A DNA stretch of 6,249 bases, from NCBI GenBank assembly GCA_900556365.1, contig USOG01000087.1:1-6249 (forward strand), read 5' to 3'. This stretch comes from an uncultured Collinsella sp. (GTDB lineage: Bacteria > Actinomycetota > Coriobacteriia > Coriobacteriales > Coriobacteriaceae). Below, one piece after another: positions 1 through 6,249 of the stretch. The notes under the pieces were generated by a model. The model saw only the letters and a program-made list of their open reading frames with translations. It was not told the DNA's origin and searched no databases. The first letter of the stretch is position 1. Each line of letters starts with the position of its first letter. A program made the translations under genes and the position numbers.

Positions 1-1
1 G

Positions 2-76
2 TACAGGCGGACAAGCTCTTTTGAGAAATTAAGAAAATATCTGGAGGAAAATGCTGATGAATGGGACGAATGGTAA
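2..76 (+). CDS. 3' end of an unrecognised gene (partial)
   Basis: An open frame enters from the left edge and stops with TAA at 74-76. It encodes 24 residues ending in an acidic, tryptophan-containing tail (ENADEWDEW) after a helix-like segment (SFEKLRKYLEE). The composition looks like a genuine C-terminus: charged residues are regularly spaced, and the other two frames give nothing comparable. The stretch is clearly more AT-rich than the rest of the window, and a 46-nt dispersed repeat begins 70 bp downstream. Both would fit a recently acquired or mobile-element gene, but that is inference. I do not recognise the family, and 24 residues are too few to assign one. Confidence 0.55.
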   Translation, partial: YRRTSSFEKLRKYLEENADEWDEW

Positions 77-146
77 CAAACCCGGCTACCCGGAAAATGC
101 CCTTGTTCCCTATCCTGTCATTGTGGCAGCGACAATGGTTGTCCGG

Positions 147-198
147 CGTTTGCCCAGATAAAACCTACCAAAATAAACCTGTCCCTTTTTGGCAGGTT
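147..198 (+). repeat. 46-nt dispersed hairpin repeat, copy A
   Basis: The core at 147-192 matches copies at 3724-3769 (inverted) and 5503-5548 (same orientation) at all but three variable positions. Similarity to the third copy continues to 198. The element folds on itself: AACCTACCAAAA (162-173) pairs with TTTTGGCAGGTT (187-198) with one A/C mismatch, around a 13-nt loop containing CCTGTCCC. It sits at the 3' end of the minus-strand permease gene, whose TAA codon (197-199) uses the last two bases of the repeat. Read on the minus strand, the GC-containing stem is followed by a T-rich stretch, so it probably serves as an intrinsic terminator for the operon. It resembles REP-type elements mobilised by RAYT transposases, which is an inference. 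Confidence 0.85.
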
Positions 199-2967
199 AC
201 TCGGCGCTCTTGAGGGCGCCGACCATGTCGATCTTATTGAGGGTACGATTGGTGGCGAGGTTGACGACGATCGTAAAGCCAAAGGAAAGCACCACGGCAA
301 GCACGTAGCTCAGTGGCTCGACTTCGACGTCAAAGTACAGCGACGGCATCTGCAGGATGTACGTAAAGCTCTCGGCAAGCAGGCCACCCAGCGGCACGCC
401 CAGCGCGGCACCAATCGCCGTCAAAATCAGCGTCTCCTTGTTAACGTAGTGGTGCACCTCGCCACGGCGGAAGCCCAGCACCTTGATAGTCGCCAGCTCG
501 CGTTCGCGCTCCGAGATGTTGGTGTTAGACAACGTAAATACCACCACAAACGACAGGCACGCCGCCATAAAGGTCACAAGCACCACGACCGAATTGATAA
601 TCGTAAAGTTTGCCTCATAGTTTTCCCAATGCTCGGCGGTACTCGACAGCATAATCCAACCATCGCTCTTAAGACGGTTGGTAAACGCAATCTGATCGGC
701 CGACGAACCCTTAAGCAGTGCAAGGATGCCGTTGAGGCGCGCGCTTCGACCGAACGCGCGCTCATAGGTGCCCTGCGTCATGTAAAGCGTGTTGCCCAGA
801 TAGTTGAGCGAAATATCACTGACTTTGACCTTGGCAACATTGAGCGACGAATCCTGGACGTGAGCCGTGTCACCCGGCTTGATCCCCAGCACCAGCTGAG
901 AGCTCTTGCTCAAATACACATCCCCGTCACGCAGGGCGAGCGGTTCTTTGGACTCGTCCTCGAGACACACGTAGTCGTCCAGGTCGTTCGCGCGGTCATC
1001 GGGCACCACGATCAGTTGCACGGTCTCGCTCTTGCCGCCAAATGTAAAGGTGACGTTGTCGGTCATAATCGGCAGCGTCGAAGTCACGGTCACGTCGGAA
1101 TCCTTGGCTGTGCTTCGCTCGTCGAGCGCCTCGCACGTCTGCGAAAAATCGTCGGGATTGGCGACCGCCAGCAAATCGTAGCGTGTGATGTAGCCGTACT
1201 GCTTGGGCGAAAGCGCCACCGACGTATCGCGGATGCCCATACCGCAGATCACGAGCGCCGTGCAGCCCGCGATGCCAAAGATGGTCATAAAGGCGCGCTT
1301 TTTGTAGCGGAATAGGTTACGTGCAGCGACCTTATTTAAGAAGCCCATGCGGCGCCAGATAAAGCCGATGCGCTCGAGCAAGATACGCGAGCCGGCACGC
1401 GGGGCCTTGGGGCGCATGAGCGAGGCTGGGGTCTCGGCCATCTCGTGGCGGCAGGCGATAATCGTGGCGCCCACCACGCCCACGGCAAACAGCGCCACCG
1501 AGACGATTGAGGACACAATGTCGTACGAAAGCAGCATCTGGGGCAGCGAGTACATGTCGTCGAACACCGTAAACAGGAACAGCGGCAGACCCACAAATCC
1601 GATGATGTTGCCAAGCACGCCACCGATCAGACACGCCCACAGCGAGTAGTCCACATATTTGGACAGGATACGCCCGCGTGAATAGCCGAGCGCCTTGTAC
1701 AGGCCAATAAGCGTGCGCTCCTCCTCGACCATGCGGGTGGCGGTGGTGAGGCTGATAAGCACGGCGACGATAAAGAAGATGAACGGGAACACCGTGGCGA
1801 TGGCCTCGATTGACGAGCTATCGCTCTCCACGCTCGAGTAGCTTGCGATATTGCCGCGGTCCTGGATGTACCAGGTGCATTCGCCCAGGTCAGAGAGCTC
1901 GGCGCGGGCATCGGCAAACTGCTGGTCGGCGGCGGCACGGCGCTGGTCCAGGTCGGCTTGCGCCTGCGCACGCTCGTCGCTGCCCTCTGCCATGCGATTG
2001 ATGTTGTCCTGTTCAATCCCAAAGAGCATATTCGCCTGGCGCTCGGCCGCATCCAAGCTTGCCGGCGTGTCGGCCGTCAGCTCCTGAGCGCGCGCCTTCT
2101 CACGCTCCTCGCGGATCTTCTCGATACTGCCCTTGACCTCGTTAATCCTTGCCGTGTAGGCATCGGAATATGAGTTGAGATCCTTGGCTCCCTCGACGAC
2201 CACGTGGATCGCGGAATAGGACGACGACGTCGCGGCATCCTCGCTCACGTAGAACTTGTAGTCCGCGGCCGAGGCGGCACGGAAGGCGTTGACCGTCGAG
2301 TCGGAGCTCACGTCGGTGGGATCGAGGACCTCGGCCGTGATGGTGTAGTCCTCATCGGCAAACTGGTCCTTGGCGCTTTGGTTCGACGAGCTCGCATCGT
2401 TGGCGGCAAAGCTCACCGTATCGCCGATTTTCTTGCCCGAAGCTTTCAAAAAACGTGAGGTCACTGCCACTTCGCCCGAAGTCTCGGGCAGCTCGCCGCT
2501 CACCAACACCGGTTGGTCAATATTCTCTTTGGAGAGGCTCTGTACGACGACACGCTCGCGCGTCGTACCCACGGCGGTATAGGCGGTCTCGGTAAAGATG
2601 CCCTCGGCCGTCTCGACGCCATCGACCTCTTGGATCGCAGCAAGATCGTCATCGGTCAGACCATAGGTCGACTGCACGTTGATGTCATAAACATTCTGCT
2701 GGTCAAAGTAAGCGTCGACCGAATCGCACAGATCCTCGCAACCCGCCTTGAGGCCGCACATCACGCTCACGCCGAGCGCGGTGATCACGACGATAGACAA
2801 GAAGCGTTTGAGGCTGCCGCGAATCGTGCGGTAGACACCGCGGCGAAACACCGTCGGCACCATGTCGTTTGAACTTTGGGCAGTGCGGTAGGTCGTAAAA
2901 TCCTGCTCGCGCTCCGTGTTCTGCGCGTCGCGGCGTTGGCTGTTTTGGCGGTCCTGATCCATGGGCG

Positions 2968-2974
<7 letters not shown>
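197..2974 (-). CDS. ABC transporter permease with two FtsX domains
   Basis: This is a 925-residue inner-membrane permease of the FtsX/MacB/LolC class, the partner of the ATPase encoded just upstream. A hydrophilic N-terminus (1-45) precedes TM1 (about 58-76) and a large extracellular region (80-390). That region ends in a charged coiled coil (about 277-363). FtsX domain 1 has helices at about 391-412, 443-469 and 484-508, with the cytoplasmic motif EEERTLIGLYKALGYSRG. TM5 (561-581) starts the second half, followed by another extracellular domain (585-790). FtsX domain 2 has helices at 791-816, 846-870 and 887-908, with ERERELATIKVLGFRRGEV. The GTG start overlaps the ATPase stop. The ATG at 2960-2962 (four codons later) is an equally plausible start, and neither has an obvious Shine-Dalgarno. 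The substrate is unknown: lipoprotein, peptide or lipid export are family possibilities. Confidence 0.93.
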
Positions 2975-3669
<695 letters not shown>

Positions 3670-3702
3670 CGATTAATTCCCATCTGGTCGGATAACTCTT
3701 TA

Positions 3703-3730
3703 GTATTACCCATTTCGCACCGACCAAAAA
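3703..3730 (-). promoter_or_regulatory. Weak candidate promoter for the ABC operon
   Basis: On the minus strand TAATAC (complement of 3703-3708) lies 16 nt downstream of TTTTTG (complement of 3725-3730) and 33 nt upstream of the ATPase ATG. Both boxes are poor matches to the consensus. The -35 candidate lies inside repeat copy B. I list it because the operon needs a promoter in this short gap and nothing better is visible. Confidence 0.2.
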
Positions 3731-3769
3731 GGGACAGGTTTATTTTGGCAGGTTTTATATGGGAAAACG
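3724..3769 (-). repeat. 46-nt dispersed hairpin repeat, copy B (inverted)
   Basis: On the minus strand this copy matches copies A and C over 46 nt, differing at two of the three variable positions. It is inverted relative to both. Its outer flank after the TTTTTGG end diverges (TGGTCGGTG instead of TGGCAGGTT), so one arm of the hairpin has two mismatches and the fold is weaker. It lies in the divergent gap between the ATPase start and the antiporter promoter. It is therefore not placed as a gene-end terminator here, unlike the other two copies. Confidence 0.85.
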
Positions 3770-3809
3770 AGGGGTACGGGCAGGCACCAGGACTGTCCAA
3801 GGCAATCAT

Positions 3810-3838
3810 TTGACCCAAGCCTCGCCCGCCGTTATGAT
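3810..3838 (+). promoter_or_regulatory. Sigma-70 type promoter of the fluoride module
   Basis: TTGACC (3810-3815, five of six consensus bases) and TATGAT (3833-3838, five of six) are separated by exactly 17 nt. The predicted start at about G3845 coincides with the first base of riboswitch stem P1, which independently supports both calls. Confidence 0.8.
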
Positions 3839-3844
3839 TCCGCT

Positions 3845-3925
3845 GCGGAATGAATGTCTCCGCTGGGCGCACCAGTAAAACTGTCGCGTCGCCCTAAACC
3901 GCCTTGTTGCTGATGACTTCTGCTG
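3845..3925 (+). promoter_or_regulatory. Fluoride riboswitch (crcB motif) aptamer
   Basis: This RNA element senses fluoride and controls the antiporter gene downstream. Stem P1 is GCGGA (3845-3849) with TCCGC (3859-3863), closing a loop that starts ATGA, as in known crcB aptamers. The conserved strand AAACC (3896-3900) is followed by a short helix (GC 3901-3902 with GC 3909-3910) and then TGATGA (3911-3916), the most diagnostic part of the motif. The expected pseudoknot can form: loop bases 3852-3854 and 3856-3858 pair with GACTTC (3915-3920), leaving U3855 bulged. Oddities are a 32-nt extra hairpin (3864-3895) between P1 and AAACC, the bulge, and a P3 of only two clear pairs. The pseudoknot strand is also the 5' arm of the terminator, so ligand binding should prevent termination. 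The CLC-F gene downstream strongly supports the assignment. Confidence 0.87.
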
Positions 3926-3976
3926 TTACGTGGTGCCTCCTAGGTATCACGCCGCGGCAGGAGTCTTTTTTGTTTT
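3915..3976 (+). terminator. Riboswitch-controlled intrinsic terminator
   Basis: GACTTCTGCTG (3915-3925) pairs with CGGCAGGAGTC (3955-3965) through 11 pairs including two G-U. In the same register CGTGGTGCC (3929-3937) pairs with GGTATCACG (3943-3951) around loop TCCTA. T6 (3966-3971), G and T4 follow. The 5' arm overlaps the aptamer pseudoknot strand, so the two folds are mutually exclusive. This is the known expression-platform arrangement of crcB riboswitches that act by antitermination. Confidence 0.9.
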
Positions 3977-3983
3977 GGAGGAG
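3977..3983 (+). promoter_or_regulatory. Ribosome binding site of the antiporter gene
   Basis: GGAGGAG immediately follows the terminator T-tract and lies just upstream of a GTG at 3986-3988. This strong Shine-Dalgarno decides for the GTG start, ahead of the ATG at 4052-4054, which has no such signal. Confidence 0.85.
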
Positions 3984-3985
3984 AA

Positions 3986-5221
3986 GTGTCGGAAAGCAGC
4001 GCATCGAACAGAATCAAACACCTGTTCAACACCTATAGCAGTCTTGTGCTCATGGGTGCCGTCGGAATGCCCGTCGGGGTTATCGTTGGCGCTATCTGCG
4101 CCCTTTTTGGTCGCGTGCTTTTGGCAATCGGCACCTTCCGCAACGAGCACATCACTCTGCTCCTTCCCTTCCTCGGCCTCATGGGCCTTGCCATCGTGTT
4201 TGCCTACCGCACTTGGGGCAAGGGCACCGACCGAGGCATGAGCTTAGTATTCGACGTAGGTCACGGACGCGAGGACGCCATCTCCCCGCGTTTGGTGCCG
4301 CTCATTATGCTGAGCACGTGGGGAACGCACCTCTTTGGCGGCAGTGCGGGACGCGAGGGCGTAGCCGTGCAGATCGGCGCGACCGTCTCGCATTGGATCG
4401 GCCGACGCCTGCCTTTCCGCGACCCCGGCAACACGTTTTTGCTTATCGGCATGGCCGCCGGCTTTGCCGGACTCTTCCGAACGCCGCTCGCCGCTACGGT
4501 CTTTGCTATCGAGGTGCTGGTCGCAGGACGCATGGAGTATCGCGCGCTGTTTCCGGCGCTTACGGCCGCGCTCGCCGCAAGCATGACCTCCGGCGCCCTG
4601 GGGCTCGAGAAGTTCGAGGTCGCCGTTACCGCCTCATATGCGCTCGACCTCCCCGGTCTTGGACGGCTTGCGGTGTTGGGAATCGCGTTTGGCATGGTAG
4701 GCGGCGCCTTTGCCTGGTGCCTTGCCCACGCCAAGACCCTTGCAGCGCGGCTGCTCCCCAACCCTTATATGCGCGTTGCCGTCATGGGCATCGCGCTATC
4801 GGCGATTCTGTTCGTGCTATGGCAGGGGCGTTACTGTGGCCTTGGAACAAACCTGATATCCGCGGCACTGGGTGACAACGGCGAGGCGTCGATCACGCCT
4901 TGGGACTGGGCACTCAAATTTGCACTCACCATCGCCACGCTTGCCGCAGGGTATCAGGGTGGCGAGGTGACGCCGCTGTTCTCCATCGGAGCCAGCCTGG
5001 GTGTCGTGCTCGCCGGGATTCTCGGCATGCCCATCGAGCTTTGCGCCGCGCTGGGCTACGCCGCCGTCTTTGGCAGCGCCACCAATACACTGCTCGCACC
5101 CATCCTCATTGGCTGCGAGGTCTTCGGTTTCGGTAATCTGCCGGCGTTCTTCATCGTCTGCGTTGTGGCTTATCTGTTCAACATGGATAAGTCGATCTAC
5201 ACCCTGCAGAAGCGAGCGTAG
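3986..5221 (+). CDS. CLC-F type fluoride/proton antiporter
   Basis: This 411-residue multi-pass membrane protein of the CLC (voltage-gated chloride channel) family probably exports fluoride in exchange for protons, protecting cytoplasmic enzymes. The gating glutamate is E124 in AGREGVAVQIG (121-131), where chloride-type CLCs have GREGP. In place of the GSGIP serine filter there is GMSLVFD (84-90), as in the methionine subclass of CLC-F; M85 and E124 are 39 residues apart. GGEVTPLF (325-332) replaces the usual GxFxP motif, and a tyrosine (Y405) lies near the C-terminus. There are no CBS domains, typical of bacterial CLC-F. The fluoride riboswitch upstream is the main independent support. Start is GTG. 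Chloride or general halide transport is the alternative, but the filter residues and riboswitch argue against it. Confidence 0.93.
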   Translation: MSESSASNRIKHLFNTYSSLVLMGAVGMPVGVIVGAICALFGRVLLAIGTFRNEHITLLLPFLGLMGLAIVFAYRTWGKGTDRGMSLVFDVGHGREDAISPRLVPLIMLSTWGTHLFGGSAGREGVAVQIGATVSHWIGRRLPFRDPGNTFLLIGMAAGFAGLFRTPLAATVFAIEVLVAGRMEYRALFPALTAALAASMTSGALGLEKFEVAVTASYALDLPGLGRLAVLGIAFGMVGGAFAWCLAHAKTLAARLLPNPYMRVAVMGIALSAILFVLWQGRYCGLGTNLISAALGDNGEASITPWDWALKFALTIATLAAGYQGGEVTPLFSIGASLGVVLAGILGMPIELCAALGYAAVFGSATNTLLAPILIGCEVFGFGNLPAFFIVCVVAYLFNMDKSIYTLQKRA

Positions 5222-5240
5222 AAAGATGTCCAAGCAGGTG

Positions 5241-5481
5241 GTCTCAACCGGAAACGGCGTCCCACTCTGAGGCTGTATTCCGGGACACGGTTTCCGCTTG
5301 AGACGCCATTCGGAAAGCGCATCCCATTCCGAGGGTCCAAACTGGGATACCGTTTCCGGAACGATCCCCTAGGGGAAACTGCGTCCCGTTCTGAAGCCTC
5401 AAACTGGGATGCAGTTTCCGCTAGGCGCCCCAAGAGGAAAGTGCGTCCCACTCCGCAGCGTCACGCCGGGACGTACCCTCA
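5241..5481. repeat. Array of four palindromes at exact 62-bp spacing
   Basis: Four 46-nt imperfect palindromes start at 5250, 5312, 5374 and 5436, exactly 62 bp apart, separated by unrelated 16-nt linkers. Each has a 14-nt left arm like GGAAACTGCGTCCC, an 18-nt loop (consensus beginning RYTCYG) and a right arm like GGGATGCAGTTTCC. Watson-Crick pairs per 14-nt stem are 12, 11, 13 (plus one G-T) and 10 (plus one G-T). The arms extend outward in unit 1 (GTCTCAA 5241-5247 with TTGAGAC 5298-5304) and unit 3 (CCTAG 5368-5372 with CTAGG 5421-5425). A 62-bp period is not a multiple of three, and no T-tract follows any stem. The array fills the gap between two convergent genes. Function is unknown; a REP/BIME-like element, a structured 3' UTR or a protein-binding array are possible. 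Confidence 0.9.
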
Positions 5482-5502
5482 GCCCACAACCTCCTCCGTC
5501 GA

Positions 5503-5557
5503 CGTTTCCCCAGATAAAACCTGCCAAAATAAACCTGTCCCTTTTTGGCAGGTTTTA
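5503..5557 (+). repeat. 46-nt dispersed hairpin repeat, copy C; likely bidirectional terminator
   Basis: The core at 5503-5548 matches copy A in the same orientation. This copy has the best fold: TAAAACCTGCCAAAA (5515-5529) and TTTTGGCAGGTTTTA (5543-5557) are perfect 15-nt inverted arms around a 13-nt loop. Stem bases end in T-rich sequence on both strands, so it probably terminates the minus-strand kinase transcript and could also stop plus-strand transcription from the antiporter. The kinase TAA codon (complement of 5555-5557) is the outer edge of the hairpin. Confidence 0.88.
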
Positions 5558-6249
5558 GAGGCGGACGGTGAAGGCGATCTGATGATCGTGGCCGGATACG
5601 GTAGCGGAGCCGCCATGCGCCTCGGCGATGGCGCGCACGACGGATAGGCCCACGCCCGAGCCGCCCGTCTTGGAGCTGCGCGAGACGTCTACACGGTAGA
5701 AACGGTCGAACAATCGGTCCAGGTCGCCCTCGGGCAGCTCATCAACAGCATTCGATACGACAAGCTCGGCCGAGCTTTTGCCCGCACCGCGCGAAACGGC
5801 ACGCAGGCTCAGCTCGATCACGCTGTCCTCGCTTGCGTAGCGTGTGGCGTTGTCCAGCAGCAGCTCAACAACCTGCGCCACTGCCGCGGCATCGGCATGG
5901 GCCCGCACACCGCTCGCAATCGACGTCGACAGCCGCTTACCTCGCGAAACCGCCACCGATTCAAACGGCGCCGCAGCCTTGTCCACGGCCTCCGAAAGAT
6001 CGATCGCCGCCATGGCAAAGCCGGCCGAACCCTCGTCCATACGCGCCAGGAACACCAGACGATCCGTCAGCGCCGTCAGCCGCGCGACCTGCTCGTGAAT
6101 GCTCTGCGTCCACTCGCTCTCGCCGCTCTCGATCTCTTGTACCTCGTTGGCGGCGTCAATTACAGCCAGCGGCGTCTTGATCTCGTGGCTCGCGTCGGTA
6201 ATGAAGCGCTTCTGTTTGCTATAACTCTCGACCATCGGTCGAATCACCG
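5555..6249 (-). CDS. Sensor histidine kinase, C-terminal part (partial)
   Basis: This is the catalytic end of a membrane-linked two-component kinase; the N-terminal sensor and any HAMP region lie beyond the right edge. Numbering from the GTG codon at 6245-6247, the phosphoacceptor is H21 in DASHEIKTPL, followed by the HisKA helices (about 10-72). The ATPase domain follows, with N-box N133 in LLLDNATRYA, F-box DRLFDRFYRVD (177-187) and G2-box GGSGVGLSVV (195-204). The G1 box lacks the textbook DxGxG: the matching segment is VSNAVDELPEGD, a variation seen in many Gram-positive kinases. That GTG is most likely an internal valine, so no start is present. The stop codon lies in repeat copy C. The cognate response regulator is expected upstream of the kinase, outside the window; the signal is unknown. 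Confidence 0.93.
   Translation of the reverse strand, partial: VIRPMVESYSKQKRFITDASHEIKTPLAVIDAANEVQEIESGESEWTQSIHEQVARLTALTDRLVFLARMDEGSAGFAMAAIDLSEAVDKAAAPFESVAVSRGKRLSTSIASGVRAHADAAAVAQVVELLLDNATRYASEDSVIELSLRAVSRGAGKSSAELVVSNAVDELPEGDLDRLFDRFYRVDVSRSSKTGGSGVGLSVVRAIAEAHGGSATVSGHDHQIAFTVRL

Noticed and set aside
119..137. CATTGT/ACAATG hairpin as terminator of the left-edge gene
   Set aside because: It has only six AT-rich pairs and no T-tract after it, so it is too weak to call.
51..161. Small plus-strand open frame of 36 codons after GGAGG
   Set aside because: The spacer to the ATG is only 3 nt, it overlaps the better-supported gene end in another frame, and it runs into repeat copy A. 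The GGAGG is explained as Glu codons of the upstream frame.
449..1315. Long plus-strand open frame of 288 codons antisense to the permease
   Set aside because: It is a typical antisense shadow in GC-rich DNA: rich in His, Arg and Gln, with no membrane or domain pattern, opposite a clearly real FtsX gene.
3837..3851. ATTCCG/CGGAAT hairpin just upstream of the riboswitch
   Set aside because: It overlaps the -10 box and would start before the predicted transcription start. The GCGGA half is better used in aptamer stem P1.
5197..5451. Minus-strand open frame of 84 codons across the palindrome array
   Set aside because: It overlaps the antiporter end, and its sequence is just a translation of the palindromes in shifting frames (62 is not a multiple of three). 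It has no ribosome binding site and no protein-like pattern.
5241..5481. CRISPR array
   Set aside because: The 46-nt repeats are too divergent, the 16-nt linkers are too short for spacers, and there are no cas genes. The palindromes explain the pattern better.
5720..5765. Histidine kinase with a missing G1 box, possibly inactive
   Set aside because: The DxGxG motif is often degenerate in this Gram-positive kinase group, and H-, N-, F- and G2-boxes are all intact, so there is no basis to call it inactive.

Overview
The window most resembles a chromosomal stretch of a high-GC gut actinobacterium of the class Coriobacteriia, probably Collinsella or a close relative. This rests on GC-rich codon use, the style of the FtsX-type transporter and histidine kinase, and the short palindromic repeats between genes. 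The genus is inferred from pattern recognition, not from a search.

Layout, left to right. Positions 2-76 hold the AT-rich 3' end of an unrecognised plus-strand gene. Positions 197-3669 (minus strand) hold a two-gene ABC transporter operon: a LolD/MacB-type ATPase (2968-3669) followed, with a short overlap, by a 925-residue permease with two FtsX domains and an extracellular coiled coil (197-2974). Positions 3810-5221 (plus strand) hold a fluoride-resistance module: a near-consensus promoter, a crcB-type fluoride riboswitch with a transcription terminator, a strong ribosome binding site, and a CLC-F fluoride/proton antiporter gene. Positions 5555-6249 (minus strand) hold the C-terminal part of a sensor histidine kinase that runs off the window.

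Two repeat families fill the gaps. A 46-nt hairpin-forming element occurs three times: at the 3' ends of the permease and kinase genes (same orientation) and, inverted, in the divergent gap between the ATPase and the antiporter. Between the convergent antiporter and kinase genes lies an array of four degenerate 46-nt palindromes spaced at exactly 62 bp (about 5241-5481), which no coding feature explains.

How it works together: fluoride entering the cell should stabilise the riboswitch pseudoknot. That pseudoknot shares bases with the 5' arm of the terminator, so transcription would then continue into the antiporter gene, whose product exports fluoride. The ABC operon and the kinase appear functionally separate from this module. 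The least explained parts are the 62-bp palindrome array, the 46-nt repeats, and an extra hairpin inside the riboswitch.
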